DNA of 64,000 nucleotides from Burkholderia ubonensis (GTDB lineage: Bacteria > Pseudomonadota > Gammaproteobacteria > Burkholderiales > Burkholderiaceae): NCBI RefSeq assembly GCF_001718695.1, contig NZ_CP013422.1:682001-746000 (forward strand). The letters are read 5' to 3'. Positions 9,622 to 18,273 of this stretch are shown one piece after another (positions within the stretch are counted from its first letter, which is position 1; each line of letters starts with the position of its first letter). The position numbers and the translations under genes were made by a program. The notes beneath the pieces were generated by a model. That model worked only from the letters and a program-made list of their open reading frames with translations. It was not told the origin of the DNA and did not search any database.

Positions 9622-10368
9622 AAGATCCTTGTAGCAGTAAAGAGAGTCGTCGATGCAAACGTGAAGGTCGGCGTGAAGTCGGACAACACGGGCGTCGACA
9701 TCGCGAACGTGAAGATGTCGATGAACCCGTTCGACGAAATCGCCGTCGAGGAAGCGGTGCGCCTGAAGGAAGCGGGCGTGGCGACGGAAATCGTCGCGGT
9801 GTCGGTCGGCGTTGCGCAGGCGCAGGAAACGCTGCGCACGGCGCTGGCGATCGGCGCGGACCGCGCGATCCTCGTCGAGTCGAACGACAGCGTCGAGCCG
9901 CTCGCCGTCGCGAAGATCCTCAAGGCGCTGGTCGACAAGGAGCAGCCGCAGCTGGTGATCCTCGGCAAGCAGGCGATCGACGACGATTCGAACCAGACCG
10001 GCCAGATGCTTGCCGCGCTCGCGGGCCTGCCGCAGGCGACGTTTGCGTCGAAGGTGACGATCGCCGACGGCCGTGCGACAGTCGCGCGCGAAGTCGACGG
10101 CGGCGCGGAAACGCTGTCGCTGACGCTGCCGGCGGTGGTCACGACCGACCTGCGCCTGAACGAGCCGCGCTATGTGACGCTGCCGAACATCATGAAGGCG
10201 AAGAAGAAGCCGCTGGAAACGGTGAAGCCGGAAGACCTCGGCGTGGACGTTGCGCCGCGCCTGAAGACGCTGAAGGTGGTCGAGCCGCCGAAGCGCGCGG
10301 CCGGCGTGAAGGTGCCGGACGTGAAGACGCTGGTCGAGAAGCTGAAGACCGAAGCCAAGGTGCTGTAA
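9619..10368 (+). CDS. etfB: Electron transfer flavoprotein beta subunit
   Basis: A 249-residue EtfB, the AMP-binding subunit of the soluble electron carrier that collects electrons from acyl-CoA dehydrogenases. The typical start [29 protein letters not shown] and the [13 protein letters not shown] region are all present. The C-terminus ends with the [17 protein letters not shown] tail. A TTG start is used, set by a good Shine-Dalgarno at 9608-9613. It is followed by etfA after 16 bases, and the two subunits form a heterodimer. Together with the preceding ETF-QO gene it makes a complete acyl-CoA-to-quinone electron route. Confidence 0.97.
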   Translation: MKILVAVKRVVDANVKVGVKSDNTGVDIANVKMSMNPFDEIAVEEAVRLKEAGVATEIVAVSVGVAQAQETLRTALAIGADRAILVESNDSVEPLAVAKILKALVDKEQPQLVILGKQAIDDDSNQTGQMLAALAGLPQATFASKVTIADGRATVAREVDGGAETLSLTLPAVVTTDLRLNEPRYVTLPNIMKAKKKPLETVKPEDLGVDVAPRLKTLKVVEPPKRAAGVKVPDVKTLVEKLKTEAKVL

Positions 10369-10384
10369 GAGGGAGCGCAAGGAA

Positions 10385-11320
10385 ATGACGATTCTGGTGA
10401 TTGCAGAACACGACAACGCGTCGATCAAGGCCGCGACGCTGAACACGGTGGCGGCGGCGCAGAAGATCGGCGGCGACATTCACGTGCTGGTCGCGGGCCA
10501 CAACGCACAAGCCGCGGCGGATGCGGCAGCGAAGATCGCGGGTGTGTCGAAGGTGCTGCTGGCCGACGCGCCGCAGCTGGCCGAAGGCCTCGCGGAAAAC
10601 GTCGAGGCGACGGCGCTGAACATCGCGAAGGATTACTCGCACATCCTCGCGCCGGCGACCGCCTACGGCAAGAACATCGCGCCGCGCATCGCCGCGAAGC
10701 TGGACGTCGCGCAGATCTCGGACATCACGGCGGTCGATTCGGCCGACACGTTCGAGCGCCCGATCTACGCGGGCAACGCGATCGCGACGGTGCAGTCGAG
10801 CGACCCGATCAAGGTGATCACGGTGCGTGCGACGGGCTTCGATCCGGTTGCGGCGGAAGGCGGCAGCGCGGCGGTCGAGAAGATCGACGCGGCAGCGGAC
10901 GCCGGCAAGTCGCAATTCGTCAGCCGTGAAGTGACGAAGCTGGACCGTCCGGAGCTGACGTCGGCCAGCATCATCGTGTCGGGCGGCCGTGGCCTGGGCA
11001 GCGGCGAGAACTACACGAAGGTGCTGGAGCCGCTGGCCGACAAGCTGTCGGCAGCGCTCGGCGCCTCGCGCGCGGCGGTCGACGCCGGCTACGTGCCGAA
11101 CGACTATCAGGTCGGCCAGACCGGCAAGATCGTCGCGCCGCAGCTGTACATCGCGATCGGTATCTCGGGTGCGATCCAGCACTTGGCCGGCATGAAGGAT
11201 TCGAAGGTGATCGTCGCGATCAACAAGGATCCGGAAGCGCCGATCTTCAGCGTGGCCGACTACGGTCTCGTCGGCGATCTGTTCACGCTCGTGCCGGAGC
11301 TCGTAAGCGCGCTGGGCTGA
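10385..11320 (+). CDS. etfA: Electron transfer flavoprotein alpha subunit
   Basis: A 311-residue EtfA that binds the catalytic FAD and partners EtfB. The N-terminal domain begins [19 protein letters not shown]. The C-terminal FAD domain shows ISGGRG-type [33 protein letters not shown] and the family signature ending [16 protein letters not shown] and [10 protein letters not shown]. An AAGGAA Shine-Dalgarno precedes the ATG. It is the last gene of the operon; a strong hairpin follows at 11355-11392. Confidence 0.97.
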   Translation: MTILVIAEHDNASIKAATLNTVAAAQKIGGDIHVLVAGHNAQAAADAAAKIAGVSKVLLADAPQLAEGLAENVEATALNIAKDYSHILAPATAYGKNIAPRIAAKLDVAQISDITAVDSADTFERPIYAGNAIATVQSSDPIKVITVRATGFDPVAAEGGSAAVEKIDAAADAGKSQFVSREVTKLDRPELTSASIIVSGGRGLGSGENYTKVLEPLADKLSAALGASRAAVDAGYVPNDYQVGQTGKIVAPQLYIAIGISGAIQHLAGMKDSKVIVAINKDPEAPIFSVADYGLVGDLFTLVPELVSALG

Positions 11321-11354
11321 CGACGGCATTGCGTAGCCAGTGAGCGCAAGCTCC

Positions 11355-11392
11355 CCGGCTCCTCTGTCGCGGTAGCGCGATGGAGGAGCCGG
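11355..11392 (+). terminator. Hairpin after etfA
   Basis: CCGGCTCCTC (11355-11364) pairs with GAGGAGCCGG (11383-11392); an inner TCGCG/CGCGA (11367-11371, 11376-11380) extends the stem. There is no T-run. Position 35 bases after the etfA stop fits a terminator. The stem covers the ATG at 11380, which argues against that codon as the start of the next gene. Confidence 0.6.
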
Positions 11393-11484
11393 CCGTCGAC
11401 ACGCCATCCGTCGGCTGTCGACCATGCCGCAGCACCTTGCACGCCATCGCCTTCGAACGTAGTGGCAAGAAAACATTCGATACC

Positions 11485-12522
11485 GTGCTAGACAGCTTTT
11501 CGACCTATCCGCTGGCCACAGTCCCGATCTCGGTGGTCAACGGCTTTCTGGCCGGGGCCGAACGCGAAGTCGTCGTGCGCCTTGCCGAACGCTCCGGCAT
11601 CCCGGCCCACCTATTGGAGAAGCCGGCCGCGCGCGTGACGCAGCAGCAGTTCGCGACGCTGTATCGCCTGCTGGCGACGGAGCTGGACGATGAAATGCCG
11701 GGCATTTTCAGTCGTCCCTTAAGAAGCGGGCTGTTGAAATATCTTTGCCTCAGTCTGATCGATGCACCCCGGCTCGATGTCGCGTTGAACCGTATCGGTC
11801 AGTTCTTTCGCCTGATACTCGACGATTTTCGCCTCGCGTCGTGGCGAGAGGGCGCGCTCGCCTGCGTCGAATTCATTCCTGATCCGGACGGCCGGCCGGT
11901 CAGCGCGCTGGGCAGCGAGCTGATGCTGAAGCTCGTCCATGGCGTCGCGTCATGGCTGATCGGGCAGAAGATCGCGCTGCGCGAAGTTTCATTCAGATTC
12001 CTTCGGCCGACGCAGTCGGGGGACTTGCTGTACCTGTTTCCCGGACCGGTGCGGTTCGGCAGGGACAAGACCTGCCTCTTCTTCGATGCCGGTTACCTCG
12101 ATCGTCCGATTTCCCGACGAAAGCCGGATCTGGAGGAGTTCCTGCGCCGCGCGCCGGAAGACTGGATCTTCACTTCATTTGCCGAGCAGATGGCTTGTCA
12201 TCGCGTTCGCCGGTTGATCGAGAATGCGTTGCCGAGCATGCCGACGATCGAGACGGTCGCGCGGGAATTGCACGTGTCGGTGCGTACGCTGGCACGACGC
12301 CTGGCGGACGACGGCACGAGTTTTCAAGCGATCAAGGACGACGTGCGGCGGGACGTTGCGATCTATCGGCTGACGCGCTCGGACGATTCGATCGAGGCCG
12401 TCTCCAATAGTGTCGGCTTCGACGATCCGACGGCGTTCTATCGCGCCTTCCGGCACTGGACGGGCAGCACGCCGGCGACATACCGCCAGCAGCCGTGGAA
12501 GGCCCGTCGGCAGGCCGGCTGA
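11485..12522 (+). CDS. AraC-family transcriptional regulator (OruR-like)
   Basis: A 345-residue regulator with an arabinose-binding-like N-terminal domain (PLATVPISVVNGFLAGAERE onward) and a C-terminal AraC double helix-turn-helix. The DNA-binding part shows PTIETVARELHVSVRTLARR and DSIEAVSNSVGFDDPTAFYR followed by FRHWTGSTPATYR. The GTG at 11485 is preferred: it gives the normal family length of about 340. An ATG at 11380 sits inside the hairpin after etfA and adds 35 residues without family character. It is convergent with a LysR gene (16-base gap). OruR-type proteins often control amino-acid or lipid catabolism; the target here is unknown, perhaps the upstream acyl-CoA genes. Confidence 0.85.
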   Translation: MLDSFSTYPLATVPISVVNGFLAGAEREVVVRLAERSGIPAHLLEKPAARVTQQQFATLYRLLATELDDEMPGIFSRPLRSGLLKYLCLSLIDAPRLDVALNRIGQFFRLILDDFRLASWREGALACVEFIPDPDGRPVSALGSELMLKLVHGVASWLIGQKIALREVSFRFLRPTQSGDLLYLFPGPVRFGRDKTCLFFDAGYLDRPISRRKPDLEEFLRRAPEDWIFTSFAEQMACHRVRRLIENALPSMPTIETVARELHVSVRTLARRLADDGTSFQAIKDDVRRDVAIYRLTRSDDSIEAVSNSVGFDDPTAFYRAFRHWTGSTPATYRQQPWKARRQAG

Positions 12523-12538
12523 TTGCCGGCGCCTCTCG

Positions 12539-13477
12539 TTAGCGATTCGCCGCGACGAGCGTGTCGGGGGGTTCGAACGCGGGCAAGGCGATGCCGTGCA
12601 GATGCTGAACGAAGGTGCTGACCTTCGCATCCAGATAGCGCTTCGACGTATAGAGCGCATACACCGTCAGCGCATTGACGCGATATTCCGGCAGGACCCG
12701 AACCAGCGTGCCGCGGCGAAGATCGTCGATCGCCGAATGCAGCGTCAGCGGGCCGATGCCGGCGCCCGCGAGCAGCGCGAAGCGCATGGCATCCGGCATG
12801 TTGACCTGAAACGGCGAGGCCTGAACCAGATGGGCATGCTCGCCGTCCGGGCCGTGCAGACGCCATTTTTCGGGAGCCGAGTTCGGCGCGTTCAAGGTGA
12901 GGCAGCTATGTGCCGCGAGGTCCGTGACCGTCGACGGCATGCCGCTTCTCTGCACGTAGTCCGGCGACGCGACGAGTACGCTGTAGTTGCCGCCGAGCGC
13001 CTTCGAGACATAGCTCGAAGTCGGCAAGTCGGCCGTTGCCATCAGCGAGACGTCGATGCCGTCCTCGATCAGGTTCGGGAATCGTTCCGACAGCGTCAGT
13101 TCGATTTTGACGTCGGGATTCGACACCTGGTACTGAACCATCGCGGACGTCAGGTAACGTAACCCGAGACTCGGCATCGCGTGTACCCGCAGCTTTCCGT
13201 ACGGCTTTGCGAGCCGGTTCCGCGCTTCGGCTGACGCATGCTCGATGTCCGCAAGAATCGATTTCGCGCGCTTGAAGTAGCGTTCGCCGCTTTCCGTCAT
13301 GCCGATGTGACGCGTCGTGCGGTTGAGCAAGCGGACCCCGAGCTGTCTTTCAAGAAATGCGACGGCGCGCGATATCTGGGCGGTCGAGCCATTCACTTGC
13401 CGGGCGGCGGCGGTAAAGCTGCCCGACTCCACGACGCGTACGAATATGCCAATTGCAGCGAAAAAATCCATCTTCAT
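12539..13477 (-). CDS. LysR-type transcriptional regulator
   Basis: A 312-residue LysR regulator. The N-terminal winged helix reads FFAAIGIFVRVVESGSFTAA, AQISRAVAFLERQLGVRLLN and RTTRHIGMTESGERYF. The rest is the substrate-binding-like effector domain. The subfamily resembles the CrgA/DsdC-like group with the RTTRxxxxTE motif. The start at 13477 gives the standard length. It is convergent with the AraC-type gene and downstream of another LysR gene in the same direction. No divergent partner identifies a target, so its role is unknown. Confidence 0.9.
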   Translation of the reverse strand: MKMDFFAAIGIFVRVVESGSFTAAARQVNGSTAQISRAVAFLERQLGVRLLNRTTRHIGMTESGERYFKRAKSILADIEHASAEARNRLAKPYGKLRVHAMPSLGLRYLTSAMVQYQVSNPDVKIELTLSERFPNLIEDGIDVSLMATADLPTSSYVSKALGGNYSVLVASPDYVQRSGMPSTVTDLAAHSCLTLNAPNSAPEKWRLHGPDGEHAHLVQASPFQVNMPDAMRFALLAGAGIGPLTLHSAIDDLRRGTLVRVLPEYRVNALTVYALYTSKRYLDAKVSTFVQHLHGIALPAFEPPDTLVAANR

Positions 13478-13639
13478 GTGACTCTGGAAGGAAAGCGCGC
13501 GAGATATCGGTGACCATGATCGGCGCAGCGATTCGTGGACGCTGACGAAGCGGGCCGCAATGCCGGATGCGGGCGAGGGCGTGGCCCGGCAGGTGGGTCG
13601 TCGGCCGACGTGGCGCGTCGCGATTGTCGGCCTCGGTCG

Positions 13640-14539
13640 CTAGTCGAGGGGAACTCCGGCATCGTCCGGCTTGATGAGGTCGAGCCACGCACGTGCGGCC
13701 CAGGATAGCGTCGTGCCCTTGCGCCACACGATCGCGACACGCCATTCCAGTCCGGGCGCATCCAGATCGATCAGGCGCACGCCGGCATTGCCGTGTCGGC
13801 GCGCGACCAGCCGCGGCAGACACGTCACGCCCAAACCCGCCGCGACGAGCGCAAGTGCGAAATTCGGCTGGGCGCTATGCGCGACTTCGTTGATCGTGAA
13901 ACCTTGGGCAATGCACGCTTCGCGCAGCCTGCGCGTCAATGCGAATCCTTCATTCAGCGCAATGAACGGCACGCCATTCAGCTCATGCAGGTGGACACGG
14001 ACGTGCGTTTCGAGCGCATGGCCGCGAGGTACCGCGAGCACCATCGGCTCGCGCCGGATGAACATCGCTTGCAGATCGGTTCGCACCGGCAGCATCGTTG
14101 CCGCGAGCTCGAGTTCGCCGTCTCGCACGGCTTGCTCCAGTTCGGCGCTGCCATGTTCGTGCAGATGAATCGACACGCCTGGATATCGCTCGCGGAATTC
14201 CGCCAAAGGAGCGGCAAACAACTCTGCGCTACCGACCGGTGGCAGTCCCAGACGGAGTTCGCCGCGATCGAGGTCGCGCAGCGCGTCGAGATCGAATTGC
14301 ATCCGCTCGCGCTCTGCCAGGATGGCTCTCGCATGTTGCAGAACGACTTCGCCGGCAGACGTGAGCTTGACGGCGACGCCGCGTCTGCCGCGTTCGAGCA
14401 GCGTGACACCCAGTTCGTCTTCCAGCAGTCGAATCGCTTTGCTCAGTGCCGGTTGAGACAGCGGAAGGCGCTTGGCTGCCTTGCCGAAATTCCCTTGCCT
14501 GACGATCTCGTCGAAATAGCGAAATGCCTTCAAGTCCAT
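13640..14539 (-). CDS. LysR-type transcriptional regulator
   Basis: A 299-residue LysR regulator starting MDLKAFRYFDEIVRQGNFG, with HTH LPLSQPALSKAIRLLEDELG and a typical effector domain through PDDAGVPLD. The start at 14539 is the one giving a normal LysR N-terminus; an open frame running on to 15553 is antisense to the acetoacetate decarboxylase gene. It lies 137 bases downstream of adc on the same strand, so it may be co-transcribed with adc or regulate it. The organisation resembles CynR/CbbR-like single regulators of catabolic genes. Its effector is unknown. Confidence 0.9.
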   Translation of the reverse strand: MDLKAFRYFDEIVRQGNFGKAAKRLPLSQPALSKAIRLLEDELGVTLLERGRRGVAVKLTSAGEVVLQHARAILAERERMQFDLDALRDLDRGELRLGLPPVGSAELFAAPLAEFRERYPGVSIHLHEHGSAELEQAVRDGELELAATMLPVRTDLQAMFIRREPMVLAVPRGHALETHVRVHLHELNGVPFIALNEGFALTRRLREACIAQGFTINEVAHSAQPNFALALVAAGLGVTCLPRLVARRHGNAGVRLIDLDAPGLEWRVAIVWRKGTTLSWAARAWLDLIKPDDAGVPLD

Positions 14540-14676
14540 TGCACTTCTTGGCGATGATTGGACCGACGGATTATCGCCCGAAGTGCAAATGCGCGTCGGA
14601 TTGCAGCGGTGCGCGATGGTTACGATGTCGCCGGCAGTGAGGCGCACGCCCGGGAGTGTGCGCCTCGCTCGCTCAT

Positions 14677-15471
14677 TCACGCCAGGGCGTCGGCGGCCTC
14701 CTTGTGCGCGTGGTGCGCGGACGGATGGGCGAGGTAATCGTGAACGACGTGGCCGAGGCCGAGGGTAAGGTCGGCCAGGATGTGCGTGCCGGAGAGAATC
14801 TCGAGCACGGGCAGGTCTTTCAGCGGTGCGAGCGCGTGCGAAAACAGCTCGAGGCCGACCGGGCCGGTCCAGGCGCCCTTGATCGTGACGTCCTGGCAGC
14901 GGTATTCGACCAGCTCGAGGATGCGCGGCGAACCGTCGACGTGCGGGATGATCTTCAGCAGATAGCCGGGCGCCTCGATGGTCGCCTTGGCGGCTTGAGC
15001 GTCGAGCTCCTGAAATTTGTAGCCCATCGTCGCGCTCGCCACCAGCACCTTGCCGTAGCGCAGTTCGCCGACGATCGTGTCGGTGTCGACTTCGAGCGAC
15101 GGCTTCGCCATTTTCTTCGGGAAACCCCACAGCTCGCGGCCGGCGGCAGTCGGTGCGTGGTCGTCGAGGAACATCGCGTGCGTGTAGGTGCCGCGGCGGC
15201 CCTTGTACGTCACGGGAATGACCTGCCCCGATTCCGTGTAGTCGCCGAATCCGCCGCTGGAATCCGGCATGCGAATGAACTCGAACTTGACGAGCGGATT
15301 GTCCATGTCGATTTCGAGCGGTTCGGGAACCAGCTCCCGAAGTTTCTTCGCATCGGTACGGTACGTCACGATCAGGAATTCGCGATTGACGAATTTGTAC
15401 GGGCCTTGCGGATAGGTCGGGCTGGTGAGGGGAATCGAAACTGCGCGTTGCTTGACGTCGCTGATGTTCAC
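14677..15471 (-). CDS. adc: Acetoacetate decarboxylase
   Basis: A 264-residue enzyme that decarboxylates acetoacetate to acetone and CO2 through a lysine Schiff base. The active-site stretch [14 protein letters not shown] contains K119 and K120, matching the Schiff-base lysine and its pKa-lowering neighbour in the clostridial enzyme. The region [20 protein letters not shown] and the C-terminal [22 protein letters not shown] are family-typical. The length is standard. It is flanked on the same strand by two LysR genes. It may act with the nearby 3-hydroxyacyl-CoA dehydrogenase-family enzyme in ketone-body turnover, but this link is inferred from position only. Confidence 0.94.
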   Translation of the reverse strand: MNISDVKQRAVSIPLTSPTYPQGPYKFVNREFLIVTYRTDAKKLRELVPEPLEIDMDNPLVKFEFIRMPDSSGGFGDYTESGQVIPVTYKGRRGTYTHAMFLDDHAPTAAGRELWGFPKKMAKPSLEVDTDTIVGELRYGKVLVASATMGYKFQELDAQAAKATIEAPGYLLKIIPHVDGSPRILELVEYRCQDVTIKGAWTGPVGLELFSHALAPLKDLPVLEILSGTHILADLTLGLGHVVHDYLAHPSAHHAHKEAADALA

Positions 15472-15804
15472 AATGGGTCCTTGGTCGGCAAAACTTTCGA
15501 GAGGCGAGGGTGGTGCGCCGGATCTGCGGGCGCTGAGCCCGCGTCGCTCGCACCGGAAACAGGCATCAGGTAACCCCGGCTGTGAACAGTCTAGATTTCG
15601 ATTTTTCTTAAATAAATTGAATTCTTTTTATGAATTGCATGCCTGGAGGAAATTGAATTCCGCGTTGCTCAACCCGACATGCAAATTCGGTCATCGCATG
15701 GCGCTTCGGCTGCGTGCGATGCAACGAGTGATCGGGGATGGGGCGCCGCGCGATCTTTCGCCGGCATGATGCGGAACGTTGCGTCCGGTCGGGACAGGCT
15801 CGAT
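15472..15804. other. AT-rich intergenic region upstream of adc
   Basis: A 333-base gap with a markedly AT-rich core (15593-15660). An 11-bp direct repeat AAATTGAATTC occurs at 15614-15624 and 15650-15660, 36 bases apart, with GAATTGCATGC between. It presumably holds the adc promoter and regulator sites. No gene was recognised. Confidence 0.55.
15614..15660. repeat. Two 11-bp direct repeats upstream of adc
   Basis: AAATTGAATTC at 15614-15624 is repeated exactly at 15650-15660. The 36-base period (about 3.4 helical turns) and AT-rich setting about 145-190 bases upstream of the adc start fit a regulator-binding region, possibly for one of the flanking LysR proteins. Confidence 0.45.
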
Positions 15805-16689
15805 TCAGTTGACCGTTGCGCCCATCTGCGCGGCGAGGCGCGACACGATCGGCGAGGCGCGATTGCCCGCATAGGCCAGCACGAGATTGAGCCGGCTGCT
15901 ATCAAATGCGGTCAGGCGTCGCGTAGCCATCCCCTTGGGCAGCATGCGCGCGAAATGGCTCGGCACGAGGCTGCAGAGTCCGGTCGCGGCGACCAGCGAG
16001 AAAATGCTCAACATTCCGTCGGCCTCGAGAGGCGGCTTTGCGGGCGCGGTGCCGTCCTGATGGAGGAATGCGTCGATGGTTGCGCGTAGCGCGGGCGCGG
16101 CGGCCGCGGCCACCGCGATGATGCGTTCTTTGGACAGATCGGCCGGCGACAGGCGGCGTTTGTTCAGCAACGCGTGCCCGCGAGGCAGGATGGCGATCAG
16201 GTCTTCGGCCTGGACCGTCCGGCTCGTCCATTCCGGACCGATATCGCCCTGGCGGACGAATGCCGCGTCGATGCGGCCGTTTTCCAGCGCGCGAATCAGA
16301 TCGAGATGCAGCTTGCTGTGAACGTCGATCGCGATGTCCTGCAACTCGGGACCGAGGGCGGCCGAGATGCGCCCCATCAGTTCGTCTTCCGTGCCGGGAA
16401 TCATGCCGAGAGCGAGTTTCCGCGGATGTTGTTTGCCTTCCCGCGTGCGCTTGAGCGCCAGGTCGAACTGGGCGACGGCGAGCCGGGCTTCCCTGAGCAG
16501 GATTTCGCCGCTATCCGTCAGTTGCACGCCTTGCCAGGACCGCACGAACAACGGGCAACCAAGCTGGTCCTCCAACGCCCGAATTTGCCGCGTCAGCGAC
16601 GGCTGGGCAATGCACAGTCGCTTGGCCCCTTCCGCAAAACTCCCCGCCTCGGCGATCGCCAGAAAATATCGAAAGTGTCGGATTTCCAT
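15805..16689 (-). CDS. LysR-type transcriptional regulator
   Basis: A 294-residue LysR regulator starting MEIRHFRYFLAIAEAGSFAE with HTH LCIAQPSLTRQIRALEDQLG. The effector domain follows to MGATVN. The start at 16689 was chosen because upstream codons to 16824 add an atypical leader. It is divergent from the 3-hydroxyacyl-CoA dehydrogenase-family gene (243 bases between starts), the classical arrangement for a LysR activator and its target. The BenM/CatR-like start MEIRHFRYF suggests the aromatic or acid catabolism group, but the effector is not evident. Confidence 0.9.
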   Translation of the reverse strand: MEIRHFRYFLAIAEAGSFAEGAKRLCIAQPSLTRQIRALEDQLGCPLFVRSWQGVQLTDSGEILLREARLAVAQFDLALKRTREGKQHPRKLALGMIPGTEDELMGRISAALGPELQDIAIDVHSKLHLDLIRALENGRIDAAFVRQGDIGPEWTSRTVQAEDLIAILPRGHALLNKRRLSPADLSKERIIAVAAAAAPALRATIDAFLHQDGTAPAKPPLEADGMLSIFSLVAATGLCSLVPSHFARMLPKGMATRRLTAFDSSRLNLVLAYAGNRASPIVSRLAAQMGATVN

Positions 16690-16932
16690 CGCGAAAGTAT
16701 AGCGCCGAGGCATAGGGTCGGTGCCACAAAGTATTGGAGCGTCGCGGTTCTGCTCGACTAGACTTTGAGGCGCGACGCAATCGACTCGTTTCGATGCAGG
16801 CTGCCGTCCGGCTCGCTGACCCACCCCGAATGCAGCATGCTGCGCGGTCCACGGTCCACGAGAGTAGGTGAGACCACGCCGGCGGTCTGCGGCGTCGCGC
16901 CAATTTCTCTATCAGTCATTGCGAGTCGCCAT

Positions 16933-17877
16933 ATGAGCAAGAATATTCGGAAGATCGGGGTAGTCGGTACCGGGGTCATCGGAGCCAGCTGGAGTGCGTT
17001 GTTTCTGGCTCAGGGGTTCGACGTCGTCGCGACCGATCCCGCGCCGGGCGCGGAAAAATCCTTGCGCGAGTACATCGCAAAGGCGTGGCCTGCGATGGAA
17101 ACGCTGGGCGCCGTCGTGCCGGGCGGCTCGCAGGCGCGCCTGACGTTTACGACCGATATGAACGACCTTGCCGATGTCGACTTCGTCCAGGAAAACGGTC
17201 CGGAGCGTCTGCCGTTCAAGCACGAACTGTATCGTCAGCTCGATGCGATGCTGCGTCCGGACGTCATTATCGCGACCAGCTCGTCGGGTTTGACCATGAC
17301 GGACATCCAGGAGGGTTGCGAACGGCATCCCGAGCGCTGCATCGTCGGCCACCCGTTCAACCCGCCGCACCTGATCCCGCTCGTCGAGCTCGTCGCGGGC
17401 AAGCGGACCGCTGCCGAGGCGATCGATCGCGCGGACGCGTTCTACACCGCGCTCGGCAAGAAGACGATCCGGCTCAACAAGGAAGTGCCTGGCCACGTCG
17501 CCAACCGACTGCAGGGTGTGCTGGTTCGCGAAATCATGTCGCTCGTCAGCGAAGGCGTGGTCAGCGTGGCCGATGCGGATGCGGCTTGCTCGTGGGGGCC
17601 GGGCTTGCGCTGGGGTGTCATGGGGCCGGTGATGCTGAATCATCTCGGCGGCGGCGCAGGCGGCATCGAACATTTCTACAATCAGTTTGCCGGCCCGCTC
17701 GTCACCTGGTGGACGCCGCTCGGCGACTTCGAATTCACCCAGGAAGTGCGCGAAAAGATGATCGCGGGCTTGCGTGAGGAAGTGGGTGGCCGTGACTTCC
17801 AGACGCTCGCTTCCGAGCGGGATCAGCTGCTGTTGACGCTGCTGAAGGCGCGTCTTGCTGGACAGTCGAAGCAGTAA
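16933..17877 (+). CDS. 3-hydroxyacyl-CoA dehydrogenase-family NAD-dependent dehydrogenase (carnitine dehydrogenase-like)
   Basis: A 314-residue NAD-dependent dehydrogenase. The Rossmann motif is GVVGTGVIGASW (GxGxxG at residues 12-17). SSSGLTMTDI, the catalytic-region GHPFNPPHLIPLVELV and the C-terminal helical domain (EVPGHVANRLQ to WGPGLRWGVMGP) match single-domain 3-hydroxyacyl-CoA, L-carnitine and lambda-crystallin/gulonate dehydrogenases. The length agrees with carnitine 3-dehydrogenase (about 320). The ATG at 16933 gives MSKNIRKIGVVG; upstream in-frame codons were rejected. It is divergent from a LysR gene that probably controls it. The substrate (carnitine, 3-hydroxyacyl-CoA or a hydroxy acid) is undecided. 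Confidence 0.88.
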   Translation: MSKNIRKIGVVGTGVIGASWSALFLAQGFDVVATDPAPGAEKSLREYIAKAWPAMETLGAVVPGGSQARLTFTTDMNDLADVDFVQENGPERLPFKHELYRQLDAMLRPDVIIATSSSGLTMTDIQEGCERHPERCIVGHPFNPPHLIPLVELVAGKRTAAEAIDRADAFYTALGKKTIRLNKEVPGHVANRLQGVLVREIMSLVSEGVVSVADADAACSWGPGLRWGVMGPVMLNHLGGGAGGIEHFYNQFAGPLVTWWTPLGDFEFTQEVREKMIAGLREEVGGRDFQTLASERDQLLLTLLKARLAGQSKQ

Positions 17878-18273
17878 GCCGTACGCCGCCCGGCGCCATC
17901 ATTTGGCACCTGCCTGACCGAGCCGGTCGGGCAGGCGCCGGGCGGTTTCGTTGTACCGATCCCGGCGGGATCTTGGCAGTTCAGGCAGCCAGTGAACGTT
18001 TCGGCGGCTGTTTTGGATTTCAGCGGCCGATGATTGCGGTTCGCTGCCTTTCGCCACACACGCTTTCCCCACCTTTCGCGATCTCTCACCGACGTCCCGT
18101 CGCGTGCCAGCAGCGCCTGCGCCGTTGAAGCGGCCACGGCGTCGTCCAGCGGTGTCGATCGACCCCGCCCCCCGCGTCAAGCCCGACCGCACAGAACGAT
18201 TCAGGAACTTTAGGGACGCCAGTGCCGCGCGGTCGCTATGCTCGTCCTATCTGAGCATGCACCGAGGACGGTA
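17878..18273. other. Intergenic region with terminator-like hairpin
   Basis: A 396-base gap between the dehydrogenase gene and the hydrolase operon. It holds the hairpin at 17909-17935 and presumably the promoter of the downstream operon. No gene was seen. Confidence 0.6.
17909..17935 (+). terminator. Hairpin after the dehydrogenase gene
   Basis: CCTGCCTGACCG (17909-17920) pairs with CGGTCGGGCAGG (17924-17935) with one mismatch and a three-base loop, 31 bases after the stop codon. A GC-rich stem with only a weak T-run (GGTTTCGTTG) follows, so termination efficiency is uncertain. Confidence 0.55.

Noticed and set aside
11380..11484. ATG at 11380 as start of the AraC-type gene
   Set aside because: It sits within the hairpin after etfA and adds 35 residues of atypical sequence; GTG at 11485 gives the normal length.
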